DNA from: Thermococcus chitonophagus
GTDB taxonomy: Archaea; Methanobacteriota_B; Thermococci; Thermococcales; Thermococcaceae
Direction: 5' to 3'
Length of the DNA stretch: 64,000 nt
NCBI RefSeq assembly: GCF_002214605.1
Contig: NZ_CP015193.1
Location: forward strand, 372,001-436,000
Position numbers and translations under genes: made by a program. The notes beneath the pieces are model-generated. The model was not told the origin of the DNA and did no database searches. It saw nothing but the letters and a program-made list of their open reading frames with translations. Of the stretch, positions 7,951-16,852 are shown in pieces (within the stretch, counting starts at the first letter, position 1; each line of letters begins with the position of its first letter).

Positions 7951-10773
7951 ATGAAAAGGTTGCTTGGATTATTGACAATATTGGTTGCACTTGGTATGGT
8001 AGCGACACCCCTTCTAGTCCCAGTTGCAGCAGCAGAGCAGGGCAAGCCCGTGGATACAATCTATCTAACAATTAGAACTAACGCAGAATCAGCGATTTCT
8101 GACGTTGCTAAAGGTGGTGCTAACGGTGGACTTGACGTCTTCCTGTATCCGGTCTCAGGGCGTGAATTCAAGAACCTTCCAAAGGACATTATTGATAAAC
8201 TAAGGTTAATAAAGTCGGTTGGTGGCGAGGTTGCTATCCAGATAAACCCAGTGCATGACGACGACAACCCCTATCTAATTACAGTAGGAGACAAGCAGTA
8301 CTTCAACCCATTTGCAATTAAGGAAGTAAGGTTTGCACTAAACTACCTTATTAACAGACAGTACATAGTTACAAACATCTATGGAGGTAGCGCTCAGCCA
8401 ATGTATGGCTGTGTTAGGCCAAGCGTAGGTGCAGCCACTCACTTTGATCCTGTGTACAAGGCATTTGGATTCTCACCAGTTGGTGACGTTGCAAAGGCTC
8501 AGCAGATCTTTAACGAGGCTATGAAGAAGGCTGCTGAAGACCTCGCAAAGCAGGGCCACAAGCTTGAGCTGAAGAAGGGCCCAGACGGGAAGGAGTGGTG
8601 GTACTTCGATGGTGAGCCAGTTACAGTCAAGTTCATTATCAGAGTTGAAGACGAAAGAAAAGACATCGGTATGTATGTGTCCGACCTTCTTGAGAAGTAC
8701 TTCCACCTGAAAGTTCAGAAGCTCCTGTGGAACGCTCAGAAGGCAATACCAGCAGTCTACTACAAGGATCCAAAGAACTTTGAGTGGCAACTCTACACTG
8801 CTGGTTGGATAATCACTAGTAACGTTAAATGGCCAGACTGGCAGACTGCAGCGTTCTACTCAACAATCTGGGGTAAGCAACCAGCTGCAGTTGGATGGAG
8901 CTATAAGCCCGAGACCACTGTTAAGGATCTTGTCGATTACTTCGGAGGTCCTGAGAAGTTCATACAGCTTCTCGATCTCAAGTACTATAACACTCCCGAG
9001 AAGCTCAAGCAACTCTACGACATGAACATTGATCCAATAGTTGAAATGATTAATTATGGTGAGACAAAGTTCAACAACAAGACGTACGTTCTTGAGGAGG
9101 GTAATGTTGACCAGTACTGGGATCTCCAGAAGATCAGCATGGCCCAGGGTATAATGGACGGCCTTGTTGTATTCATTGCAGAGCAGTGGGAATACTTCCC
9201 AGTCAACAAGGAGAGAGTTACGAGAATAGCTGCTGATGTCTCATCAGGACTATACAGCTGGTGGATGTGGAGAGGTCTCGAGACAGTCGATGGCGTTGCT
9301 TATGTTGCTGAATTCAGCCAGGGAGGTTCAATTTACACCAACGCTATGAACCCAATTGGTGGTGGTGGAGACATTTACGGTAACATGATTATGAGAGCAA
9401 TTAGTGACCCTGCAGTGTATGTCGATCCAGCTACTGGTACGATAATCCCAGGAAGATGTACATTTAAGGTAGAGAGAGGTCCGTTTAAGGTTCCAAAGGA
9501 TGCTGTGATTTACAACTCAACTCTCAAGAAGTGGGTTCCACAGCATGCTGGCGAGTTAGCCAAAGTTAGAGTTACATACACCTGTAAGTTCGGAAAGTGG
9601 CAAGATGGAACGCCAATGACAATGGCTGACATAAAGGCAGCAATAGCCTTTGACTATGAGTGGTCATACAAGGACGGGCCAAATGATCCTTACTATGACG
9701 AAGCAATGGGTGCAAGTACCAGAACCCTTGAACAGACTCTAGGATTTGTATTCGTCAACGATACGACTTACATAGTTTACTCAAACATAACCCATCCAGT
9801 TGCTGATGACCAAATCGCGGGAGCAAACGTCTGGTGGACTACCATCCCATGGTACCTGAGGCATGCAATGGAGGAGCTAGTTGCCAACCCACAGAAGTAC
9901 GGAGTTACGCACAACTACACCTTCAGCCAGGCTGAGGGAGCCAGGTGGCTTGATCTCCTCGTTAAGGATCATGTAGACGATCTCAAGAAGGTCATAGAGA
10001 AGCTCATCCAGGAAGACGAGGCTCCATGGTACATAAAGGATGACATCAAGGGAGACCCGGCCCAGTACTACAAGGCACTACTCAACTTCATCAACAAGTA
10101 TGGACACGCTTACGACAGCAACGGTCCGTTCTACATCGAGAAGTACGATCCAGATAAGATGCTCATTGTACTCAAGAGGTTCAACGGTAATCCAATACCA
10201 CCAGACTACTGGAAGAAGCACCTGCTAATTGCTAGGATGGTTCCAAAGACAGTATTCGTCCCACCAAGAGTAAATGCCGGTAATCCATTGGAGATCAGGG
10301 TCACTGTAAACCTCCAGGAGGAGTTCCCGGACTGGGGAGAGAAACCAGCAGACAAGGGTTATGTTAATGTCATGATCCTTGACGAGAGCGGAAATACTGT
10401 GTACCAGGGCAAGGCAGAACTTAAGAGTCCTGGAAACTTCGTCCTGTCAATACCAGCAGATGAAACCAAGAACTGGAAGCCTGGAAAGTACACAGCTTTA
10501 ATCCAGGGAGGTCTATATGCAGGTTCAATATCATTTACCACTAAGAAGCCATTCATTGTCCTTAAGCCACAGACGACTTCGTCACCGGCTCAGACCACGA
10601 CAAGCTCACCTGCACAAACGACAAGCTCACCAGCCCAGACTACTACGAGCTCCCCAGCTCAAACGACACCATCACCAACTCAGACTACGACGACTAAGGG
10701 AGGAATCTGTGGACCAGCAGCTCTCGTTGGACTTGCAGTGTTACCACTCTTACTCCGCAGGAGAAGAAAGTGA
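7951..10773 (+). CDS. Large Opp/Dpp-type ABC transporter substrate-binding protein with CGPA-CTERM anchor
   Basis: This is the extracellular substrate-binding component of a peptide/oligosaccharide-type ABC importer (SBP family 5). A Sec signal peptide covers about residues 1-28 (KRLLGLL through VPVAAA). A very long binding domain follows, including the IKEVRFALNYLINRQYI region. An immunoglobulin-like stretch follows near 770-860, then a Ser/Thr/Pro stalk made of SPAQTTTS repeats. The C-terminus is GGICGPAALVGLAVLPLLLR plus basic residues, the CGPA-CTERM tail specific to Thermococcales. At 940 residues it is far longer than typical 500-600-residue relatives. The ligand is uncertain: related Pyrococcus systems import cellobiose-like oligosaccharides or peptides. 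Four transporter genes follow. Confidence 0.88.
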   Translation: MKRLLGLLTILVALGMVATPLLVPVAAAEQGKPVDTIYLTIRTNAESAISDVAKGGANGGLDVFLYPVSGREFKNLPKDIIDKLRLIKSVGGEVAIQINPVHDDDNPYLITVGDKQYFNPFAIKEVRFALNYLINRQYIVTNIYGGSAQPMYGCVRPSVGAATHFDPVYKAFGFSPVGDVAKAQQIFNEAMKKAAEDLAKQGHKLELKKGPDGKEWWYFDGEPVTVKFIIRVEDERKDIGMYVSDLLEKYFHLKVQKLLWNAQKAIPAVYYKDPKNFEWQLYTAGWIITSNVKWPDWQTAAFYSTIWGKQPAAVGWSYKPETTVKDLVDYFGGPEKFIQLLDLKYYNTPEKLKQLYDMNIDPIVEMINYGETKFNNKTYVLEEGNVDQYWDLQKISMAQGIMDGLVVFIAEQWEYFPVNKERVTRIAADVSSGLYSWWMWRGLETVDGVAYVAEFSQGGSIYTNAMNPIGGGGDIYGNMIMRAISDPAVYVDPATGTIIPGRCTFKVERGPFKVPKDAVIYNSTLKKWVPQHAGELAKVRVTYTCKFGKWQDGTPMTMADIKAAIAFDYEWSYKDGPNDPYYDEAMGASTRTLEQTLGFVFVNDTTYIVYSNITHPVADDQIAGANVWWTTIPWYLRHAMEELVANPQKYGVTHNYTFSQAEGARWLDLLVKDHVDDLKKVIEKLIQEDEAPWYIKDDIKGDPAQYYKALLNFINKYGHAYDSNGPFYIEKYDPDKMLIVLKRFNGNPIPPDYWKKHLLIARMVPKTVFVPPRVNAGNPLEIRVTVNLQEEFPDWGEKPADKGYVNVMILDESGNTVYQGKAELKSPGNFVLSIPADETKNWKPGKYTALIQGGLYAGSISFTTKKPFIVLKPQTTSSPAQTTTSSPAQTTSSPAQTTTSSPAQTTPSPTQTTTTKGGICGPAALVGLAVLPLLLRRRRK
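10571..10690 (+). repeat. In-frame S/T/P-rich tandem repeat encoding the binding-protein stalk
   Basis: Five imperfect copies of a unit coding for roughly SPAQTT(T)S lie in tandem near the 3' end of the substrate-binding protein gene. The DNA copies differ at synonymous positions, so the repeat is old or under selection for protein sequence. Such stalks are typically O-glycosylated and span the surface layer between the membrane anchor and the binding domain. Confidence 0.8.
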
Positions 10774-10789
10774 ACTTTGCTCTTCTTCC

Positions 10790-10812
10790 CATCTTTTACT
10801 ATATTTTCTGTC
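10790..10812 (+). terminator. Possible T-rich transcription terminator
   Basis: About 16 bases after the binding-protein stop codon a pyrimidine-rich stretch with several T runs begins (CATCTTTTACTATATTTTCT). Archaeal RNA polymerase terminates at such T-rich tracts. It would separate the abundant binding-protein transcript from the permease genes, which seem to have their own promoter 60 bases further on. Confidence 0.35.
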
Positions 10813-10866
10813 AAACTGTCCTAATTCTTCTAATGTATTTCTCGGTTTACTAACATTTAATTATGG

Positions 10867-10950
10867 AAAAATATTTAAGTTTTACAAGCTTGAAAATGTT
10901 GATGTTCAAAATCGAACTTAGATGAATATGAGTGGGGGGTGGTATAAGTG
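10867..10950 (+). promoter_or_regulatory. Probable internal promoter for the permease/ATPase genes
   Basis: The gap between the binding-protein and first permease genes contains GGAAAAATATTTAAG at 10865-10879, a good purine-rich BRE plus TATA box. Transcription would start near 10900. A strong ribosome binding site GGGGGGTGGT (10934-10943) then precedes the GTG start at 10948. This suggests separate expression of permeases and binding protein. Confidence 0.5.
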
Positions 10951-12009
10951 GGGTATGGGAAATACCTTGCATACAGGCTGTCAAATGCTCTACTTGTCTT
11001 ACTTATCGTAACCTTCGTTGTGTCAATACTCTTTACAAAAGTTGCAGATGAACAATTGAGATCATCTATTCAAGAACAGATAAATTTGAGGGTTCGTACA
11101 GATCCAAATCTCCAAAAGTTGGCGAAATCTGACCCTCAGGCTCTAGAAGAATGGAAAGAAAGAGAATACAAAAGATTATTACATGCTTATGGGTTGGATA
11201 AACCATACTGGCAAAGGGTTATTGAAAGAACAAAAGATACAATGCTTCTTAGATTTGGAGATGTAAGATCAGCAATATTTGGAGAAACAAATGTCAGAAA
11301 AATAATTGCAATTGCAATACCAAGAACAGTTTTACTGTTTACAACATCTTCCCTGATAGTAATGTTCTTGGGACTTGCACTGGGTATTAAGGCAGCACAG
11401 AAAGCAGGTGGTTTATTTGACAGGGCGCTTTCAGTATTTGCAATGGTGACAACTAGTATACCAATGTGGTGGTTTGGAATGATACTCATCTTGATATTCT
11501 CATTTAAACTAAATCTGCTACCAAGTGGTGGAATGACTTCAATCCCACCAAAAACAGGATTTGCATATTATATTGACGTTCTCAAACATATGATACTTCC
11601 TCTGACTACAATAGTCTTCGTTTCGTTCGGTGGTTGGGCATGGGTTACTAGGAACTTAATGATTGGTACCCTCCAAGAGGACTTTATAATGGCAGCTAGA
11701 GCTAAGGGAGTCCCAGAAAATAGGGTAATTTATGGTCATGCTCTAAGAGCAACGGCTCCTCCAATAATCACGATGACAATCTTCACCCTATTGGGGTCAC
11801 TTAACGGTGCAATACTTACAGAGAGCGTTTTCAACTGGCCAGGGATGGGTAGGCTTTACTGGGTTGCAATTCAGCAGATGGAGCTTAACCTGATAATGGG
11901 TCTAACATATATCTCTGTAGCTCTATATCTAATTGGAGTTCTATTAGCAGATCTAGCATATGGATACCTCGATCCGAGAGTCAAGGTTGGAGTTTCACAG
12001 CAGGTGTAA
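10948..12009 (+). CDS. ABC transporter permease, OppB/DppB type
   Basis: This is the first membrane subunit of the importer. The 353-residue protein has an N-terminal transmembrane helix (ALLVLLIVTFVVSILF), then an unusually long, charged helical external segment of about 100 residues, then five hydrophobic helices. The cytoplasmic EAA-type loop that docks to the ATPase is MAARAKGVPENRVIYGHALR near residue 250. The C-terminal ADLAYGYLDPRVK is characteristic of OppB/DppB proteins. GTG is the start because GGGGGGTGGT lies five bases upstream. The substrate is whatever the preceding binding protein captures. Confidence 0.92.
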   Translation: MGYGKYLAYRLSNALLVLLIVTFVVSILFTKVADEQLRSSIQEQINLRVRTDPNLQKLAKSDPQALEEWKEREYKRLLHAYGLDKPYWQRVIERTKDTMLLRFGDVRSAIFGETNVRKIIAIAIPRTVLLFTTSSLIVMFLGLALGIKAAQKAGGLFDRALSVFAMVTTSIPMWWFGMILILIFSFKLNLLPSGGMTSIPPKTGFAYYIDVLKHMILPLTTIVFVSFGGWAWVTRNLMIGTLQEDFIMAARAKGVPENRVIYGHALRATAPPIITMTIFTLLGSLNGAILTESVFNWPGMGRLYWVAIQQMELNLIMGLTYISVALYLIGVLLADLAYGYLDPRVKVGVSQQV

Positions 12010-12023
12010 TGGAGGTGAGATAA

Positions 12024-13457
12024 ATGAGATGGGTTGACGTTAAAGACAGTCTCGCTAATTTCTGGTTTGAATTTAGGAGACAAAAGGGTGGTCTACTAGG
12101 AATAGCTTTACTAGCATTACTAGTATTTGTCGCTATTGCTGCTCCCTTTATAACCTCCCCTGACATTCCTCAAAAATGGAAATTGCCATGGGAAGATACG
12201 CCAAAAGCTGTGCCTCCGGTATGGTATAATTGGTTTGCAGGAAAACAATTGGCTCCTCATAAAGAGTACACATTCAATGATATAAAGCTCCTAGTAAATG
12301 GAGAAGACTTAGGAGGAGGCATGAGATACTACAAACTTGAGTTCACATATGACTTCAAGTACGATGTTCCTCCTACAAATATAATAATTAAAGGAATCAA
12401 TGTTAAGCTCCAAGATATTAACACTAAGGCTAATATAATAATAACAGTACATAGGCCAGATGGGAAGAGTATTGAAGTCTATTCGGGAGATCTAATAGAA
12501 GGGATGGTCATACAACTTGCATACGATGACATCTCCAGGAATAATATAATCTCATGGGCTTCCCAATTTGAATCTCAGAAAGATCTGGCATCGATCGTAC
12601 CAAGTACTATTGACGTAATGAAAGTCCTCTTTGCAAAAGCTCAGCCTGGTATCTTGGTAAATCCTCAGCCTCTTAAGGGAACCTACAAGTTTGATATTGA
12701 GATTTACACTTTCAACCCAGGAGATAAAGTTGACTTCAACCACATGAAAGTTATCTTCACGGGAAGAACATATGGATACATGGGTACTGACACAATGGGA
12801 AGGGATATATGGGCAGGTCTCGTTTGGGGTACTAGGATATCATTGATAATCGGTATCTCAGTTGCAGTTCTGAGTGTCTTTATTGGAGTGCTCTACGGAG
12901 TTGCAAGCGCTTACTTCGGTGGATGGACAGACGAGATGATGATGAGATTCCAGGAGTTCATGGCGTCAATACCTACATTGCCAATTTTGATTTTGCTGGC
13001 CTCATCCTTCCACGGCCACGTAACCCTGGGAATAATAGTACTACTTTTGGTCATCTTTGGATGGGTAGGAATAGCGAGAGTTTCGAGAAGTATGGCACTC
13101 CAGATCAAGGAGCAGACATACGTTGAAGCTGCAATAGCCCTTGGTGCTGGATCTGGCAGAATAGTCTTCAAGCACATAATGCCCCAGTTATTACCCTATG
13201 CATTCGCCCAGATAGCCCTCAGCGTTCCAGGTGCAATTCTCACCGAGGCAGGACTTAGCTATTTAGGTTTGGGAGATCCTACAGCTGTAACCTGGGGTCA
13301 GATGCTTCACGATGCCCAAGCTGCAAGTGCTACTATTAATGGTTACTGGTGGTGGGTGATTCCCCCAGGACTTGCGATTGCATTAGTATCACTCACGTTC
13401 GTGCTCCTCGGTACCGCGCTTGATAGGGTGCTGAACCCAAGACTAAGGAGGTTGTGA
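12024..13457 (+). CDS. ABC transporter permease, OppC/DppC type, with large extracellular insertion
   Basis: This is the second membrane subunit of the importer. An N-terminal helix (GIALLALLVFVAIAAPF) is followed by about 200 residues predicted to lie outside the cell, rich in beta-strand and Asn/Lys/Asp. The normal OppC core then begins at GTDTMGRDIWAG near residue 253, with five more helices and the EAA loop EAAIALGAGSGRIVFKHIMP. At 477 residues it exceeds usual OppC proteins (about 300) because of this insertion, which may contact the oversized binding protein. It starts 14 bases after the first permease. Confidence 0.92.
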   Translation: MRWVDVKDSLANFWFEFRRQKGGLLGIALLALLVFVAIAAPFITSPDIPQKWKLPWEDTPKAVPPVWYNWFAGKQLAPHKEYTFNDIKLLVNGEDLGGGMRYYKLEFTYDFKYDVPPTNIIIKGINVKLQDINTKANIIITVHRPDGKSIEVYSGDLIEGMVIQLAYDDISRNNIISWASQFESQKDLASIVPSTIDVMKVLFAKAQPGILVNPQPLKGTYKFDIEIYTFNPGDKVDFNHMKVIFTGRTYGYMGTDTMGRDIWAGLVWGTRISLIIGISVAVLSVFIGVLYGVASAYFGGWTDEMMMRFQEFMASIPTLPILILLASSFHGHVTLGIIVLLLVIFGWVGIARVSRSMALQIKEQTYVEAAIALGAGSGRIVFKHIMPQLLPYAFAQIALSVPGAILTEAGLSYLGLGDPTAVTWGQMLHDAQAASATINGYWWWVIPPGLAIALVSLTFVLLGTALDRVLNPRLRRL

Positions 13458-13459
13458 AG

Positions 13460-14419
13460 ATGGCGAAGAAGGTTCTTGAAGTGAAGAACCTTAAAATGTA
13501 CTACTTCACATCCAGAGGTCCTGTTAAAGCCGTTGATGACGTCACCTTTGACCTTGAAAAGGGTGAGGTGCTTGGCCTCGCTGGAGAGAGCGGATGTGGT
13601 AAGTCATCCATTGGTTTCACATTAATGGGAATGCCTCAGCCCCCAGGAAGGATAGTGAGCGGTAGCATAAAGATCGATGGCAGGGAGATAGTTGGCCTCC
13701 CGGAGGACGTCCTCAGAAGGGAAATTAGATGGCAGAAGATCTCAATGATATTCCAGGGTGCAATGAACGCCCTTAACCCTGTTTATACCATTGGATACCA
13801 AATGATTGAGCCCCTAATTTACCATAGAGGAATGAGTAGGGAAGAAGCCTTGGACAAGGCCATGAAGTACCTCGAGCTCGTCGGTCTAGATCCAGAAATA
13901 GTCTACAGGTATCCTCACGAGCTCTCGGGTGGAATGAAGCAGAGAGTTGTCATAGCAACAGCACTAATACTTGAACCTGACATAGTCATAGCAGATGAGC
14001 CTACAACGGCCCTAGACGTCGTTGTTCAGGCTCAGATAATAAACCTAATGAAGAGGCTCAAGAAGAAGCTTGGTCTTTCAATGATATTCATCACTCACGA
14101 CCTTAGTATCCTTGCCGAGATAAGCGACAGAGTAGCAATAATGTACGCAGGAAAGATTGTCGAGATAGGGCCAAGTGAAAAGATATACAACGAGCCAGCT
14201 CATCCCTACACCCAGAAGCTCTTGGCTGCAATTCCAAGGTTACATGAAGATGTTGAAAAGCTCGAGTTCATCCCAGGAAGCCCACCAAACTTGCTTAATC
14301 CCCCAACTGGTTGCAGGTTCCACCCAAGATGTCCATATGCAATGGATAGGTGTAGACAGGAAGAACCAAAACTTGTTGAAGTTGATAAGGATCACTACGC
14401 GGCATGCTGGCTCCTGTGA
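13460..14419 (+). CDS. ABC transporter ATPase, OppD/DppD type
   Basis: This is the first cytoplasmic ATPase of the importer. It has Walker A GESGCGKSS near residue 42, a Q-loop in MIFQGAMNALNP, the signature LSGGMKQR, and Walker B IVIADEPTTALD followed by the switch His in FITHD. The C-terminal oligopeptide-transporter domain carries CRFHPRCPYAMDRC, a cysteine cluster that in some relatives binds a [4Fe-4S] cluster. ATG at 13460 is chosen because AAGGAGGTT ends six bases before it; a GTG at 13454 abuts that site. It follows the permease stop by 2 bases. Confidence 0.92.
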   Translation: MAKKVLEVKNLKMYYFTSRGPVKAVDDVTFDLEKGEVLGLAGESGCGKSSIGFTLMGMPQPPGRIVSGSIKIDGREIVGLPEDVLRREIRWQKISMIFQGAMNALNPVYTIGYQMIEPLIYHRGMSREEALDKAMKYLELVGLDPEIVYRYPHELSGGMKQRVVIATALILEPDIVIADEPTTALDVVVQAQIINLMKRLKKKLGLSMIFITHDLSILAEISDRVAIMYAGKIVEIGPSEKIYNEPAHPYTQKLLAAIPRLHEDVEKLEFIPGSPPNLLNPPTGCRFHPRCPYAMDRCRQEEPKLVEVDKDHYAACWLL

Positions 14420-14428
14420 GGTGGTAAT

Positions 14429-15436
14429 ATGGCCGAGCCAATCCTAAAGGTTGTTAATCTGAAGAAGTATTTCCCAGTCAGAAGAGGATTACTCGCATCA
14501 CTCAGGGGAGAGCCTCCCAAGTTCGTGAAGGCAGTTGATGGAGTAAGCTTTGAGGTTCAGAAGCAGGAAGTATTCGCACTAGTAGGAGAGAGCGGATGTG
14601 GGAAAACTACAACTGGAAAACTGGTTATGAAGCTGTTGGATCCCACGGACGGTAAGATATACTTGGACGGACAGGATGTCACGGAACTAAAGACAAAGGA
14701 GGAAATAAAGGCTTACAGAAGGAAAGTTCAGATGATATTCCAGGATCCCTTCAGCTCAATGAACCCGAGATTTAGAATCTATGATGTCCTTGAAGAGCCC
14801 CTCCTTATCCACGGAATAGGTGAGACTAGGGCTGAAAGGGAGGAGCTGATATACAAGGCCCTTGAGATGGTTAAGATTGTTCCACCAGAAGAGTACGTTG
14901 GAAGATTCCCACACATGCTTTCAGGAGGTCAGAGGCAGAGAGTTGCCATAGCCAGAGCACTAATCCTCAATCCGAAGTTCATAGTTGCAGATGAGCCAGT
15001 TTCAATGCTTGACGTTTCAATTAGGGCAGAGATCCTTGAGCTGATGAAGGAGCTAAAGGAGAAGATGGGTGTTACGTACCTCTACATTACTCACGACCTC
15101 TCTACAGCAAGGTACTTTGCCGACTGGATTGCGGTGATGTACCTTGGAAGGATAGTGGAGATGGGCCCGGCAAAGGAAGTAATTGATAATCCAATTCACC
15201 CCTACACAAGGGCACTACTCGCCGCAGTTCCAGAGCCAGACCCATCAAGAAAGGATGTCATAAAGGAGCTCCCAATCAAGGGTGAAGTTCCAAGTGCTGT
15301 GAACATACCACCAGGCTGTAGGTTCCACCCGAGATGTGTTTACTTCCAGAAAGGCCTGTGCGATAAGAAGGAGCCTCAGCTAGTTGAGTACTCTCACAAC
15401 CACTGGGTTGAATGCCACTTGGCTGGAAAAATCTAG
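14429..15436 (+). CDS. ABC transporter ATPase, OppF/DppF type
   Basis: This is the second ATPase of the importer, 335 residues. It shows Walker A GESGCGKTT, Q-loop MIFQDPFSSMNPRF, signature LSGGQRQR, Walker B FIVADEPVSMLD and the switch His in YITHD. As in its partner, the C-terminus has the oligopeptide-transporter domain with CRFHPRCVYFQKGLC. A segment before Walker A (RRGLLASLRGEPPKFVKAVD) is typical of the OppF branch. It lies 9 bases after the first ATPase and probably ends the transporter operon. Confidence 0.92.
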   Translation: MAEPILKVVNLKKYFPVRRGLLASLRGEPPKFVKAVDGVSFEVQKQEVFALVGESGCGKTTTGKLVMKLLDPTDGKIYLDGQDVTELKTKEEIKAYRRKVQMIFQDPFSSMNPRFRIYDVLEEPLLIHGIGETRAEREELIYKALEMVKIVPPEEYVGRFPHMLSGGQRQRVAIARALILNPKFIVADEPVSMLDVSIRAEILELMKELKEKMGVTYLYITHDLSTARYFADWIAVMYLGRIVEMGPAKEVIDNPIHPYTRALLAAVPEPDPSRKDVIKELPIKGEVPSAVNIPPGCRFHPRCVYFQKGLCDKKEPQLVEYSHNHWVECHLAGKI

Positions 15437-15448
15437 CGGTGCTAAGTC

Positions 15449-15979
15449 ATGGCACTAAAAGATGCCTTAAGGTATCCTACAATCTTTGTTGGCATTTCTC
15501 TCCTTTTTGCTGCTCTCATCCTTTCTTTAGTAGCCTTAGACGTTAAAGTCGTTGAAAAGGAAATAACTGGTAATGTTACTGGATATTATAGGATCCAGGA
15601 CGAGGACATTGTTACAATACTCAGTGCCAATCTAACGTTATACTCGGAGAATGCAACCGTTATGATCTCGTGGAATAAGAACAGTAAAATCGTTAACATA
15701 TCGGGAAATCCAGTAACGATTACAAATATTACAGATTTCCCTAGGATAAGCTCCAGCAATCCTGTTAGGTACTCTTTTGCCGTCGTTGGATATGCCTATC
15801 CTTATTCGTATCTATCTCCCTTGAGCTTTCTTATAATGATCATGGGGATGGCTCTTTCAATTATGGGTTACATAAGCTACATGCAGGGAGAGATGGAAAA
15901 AGTGAAAAAGAGGAGAAGGGAAGACACTAATGGTGGTGAAGATGTACAAGGAGCCACTTGGCGTAAAGGTGGACTTTGA
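15449..15979 (+). CDS. Hypothetical two-helix membrane protein
   Basis: I do not recognise this 176-residue protein. One transmembrane helix lies near residues 12-32 (FVGISLLFAALILSLVAL) and another near 117-137 (PLSFLIMIMGMALSIMGYI). Between them are about 85 residues rich in Asn, Thr and Val, probably extracellular and beta-structured. The C-terminus is charged and cytoplasmic. It starts 12 bases after the second ATPase gene and its 3' end overlaps pgiA by 38 bases. It may be co-transcribed with either, but nothing in it shows a transport role. Confidence 0.65.
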   Translation: MALKDALRYPTIFVGISLLFAALILSLVALDVKVVEKEITGNVTGYYRIQDEDIVTILSANLTLYSENATVMISWNKNSKIVNISGNPVTITNITDFPRISSSNPVRYSFAVVGYAYPYSYLSPLSFLIMIMGMALSIMGYISYMQGEMEKVKKRRREDTNGGEDVQGATWRKGGL

Positions 15980-16511
15980 AACTGGGATAATTCCTGGGGC
16001 CAAGAAGTCCGTAAGGAGATTAAGTGACATGAAGGGATACTTCTTGGATGAGAAGGCGTGGGAGGAAATGGTCAAGAACGGAGATCCCGTGGTCTACGAA
16101 GTTTATGCAGTGGAGCAGGAAGAAAAAGAGGGTGACCTGAACTTTGCAACCACAGTACTGTACCCAGGGAAAGTCGGTAAAGAGTTCTTCTTTACCAAAG
16201 GGCACTTCCATGCCAAAAAAGATAGGGCCGAGATCTACATTGCATTAAAAGGTAAGGGGGGCATGCTCCTTCAAACTCCAGAGGGGGAGGCGAGATGGAT
16301 TCCCATGGAGCCTGGGACCGTAGTTTACGTCCCTCCATATTGGGCCCACAGAACCGTTAATACTGGAAATGAACCGTTCATATTTCTCGCAATTTACCCC
16401 GCCGATGCGGGTCACGACTACGGAACGATAGCTGAGAAAGGATTCAGCAAGGTAGTTATAGAAGAGGACGGCGAAGTTAAGGTTGTTGACAATCCCAGGT
16501 GGAAGAGCTAA
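15942..16511 (+). CDS. pgiA: Cupin-type glucose-6-phosphate isomerase
   Basis: This metal-dependent phosphoglucose isomerase interconverts glucose 6-phosphate and fructose 6-phosphate in the modified Embden-Meyerhof pathway and gluconeogenesis of Thermococcales. It is unrelated to the classical enzyme. The 189-residue cupin has the metal-binding motif GHFHAKKDRAEIYIALKG near residue 87 (two His and a Glu) with a further His in PPYWAHRTVN. The protein is very close to the characterised P. furiosus enzyme, whose N-terminus is MYKEP. The ATG at 15942 encodes that start and is preferred over two upstream codons at 15930 and 15933. Confidence 0.95.
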   Translation: MYKEPLGVKVDFETGIIPGAKKSVRRLSDMKGYFLDEKAWEEMVKNGDPVVYEVYAVEQEEKEGDLNFATTVLYPGKVGKEFFFTKGHFHAKKDRAEIYIALKGKGGMLLQTPEGEARWIPMEPGTVVYVPPYWAHRTVNTGNEPFIFLAIYPADAGHDYGTIAEKGFSKVVIEEDGEVKVVDNPRWKS

Positions 16512-16550
16512 TCTCACTCTTCTTTTACCCTTTGAGCATTAACATTTTCA

Positions 16551-16608
16551 TGTGTAAATAACCCTTAAAAACCTCGAATTTTTACACATTTATGGCAAGG
16601 TGATATGG
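16551..16608 (+). promoter_or_regulatory. purSQ promoter with candidate purine operator
   Basis: A TATA box CCTTAAAAAC (16563-16572) is flanked by perfect 8-base inverted arms, TGTGTAAA (16551-16558) and TTTACACA (16581-16588). The downstream block TTTTTACACATTTATG (16579-16594) covers the expected transcription start. The same CCTTAAAAAC, a six-base spacer and TTTTTACAxxTTTxTG occur upstream of purL at 19280-19311. A shared repressor site for purine genes is inferred. Confidence 0.6.
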
Positions 16609-16851
16609 GTGAAGTGGAGGGTTAGGGTTCTCGTTAGGCTGAAGGAGGGTCTAAACGATCCAGAGGGGAGAGTCATAGGCAACGCACTCAGAAACCTTGG
16701 CTACAAAGTTGAAGAGCTGAGGGTTCCAAAGTGCTTTGAGTTCGTCTTGGAAAGTGAGAAGCCTGAAGAAGAAGTGGAAGAGATGTGTAAGAGGCTACTT
16801 GCAAATCCCCTGATTCACACTTGGGAGTATACAATTGAGCCGGTGAAGTGA
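16609..16851 (+). CDS. purS: Phosphoribosylformylglycinamidine synthase subunit PurS
   Basis: PurS is the small dimeric scaffold that joins PurL and PurQ into the FGAM synthetase of purine synthesis. The 80-residue protein has the family pattern [20 protein letters not shown] near the start and the final strand of [13 protein letters not shown] at 16609 is chosen: AAGGTGAT ends four bases upstream and the resulting N-terminus, MKWRVRV, fits the family; a GTG at 16600 overlaps the ribosome site. The stop is one base before purQ. Confidence 0.92.
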   Translation: MKWRVRVLVRLKEGLNDPEGRVIGNALRNLGYKVEELRVPKCFEFVLESEKPEEEVEEMCKRLLANPLIHTWEYTIEPVK

Positions 16852-16852
16852 G

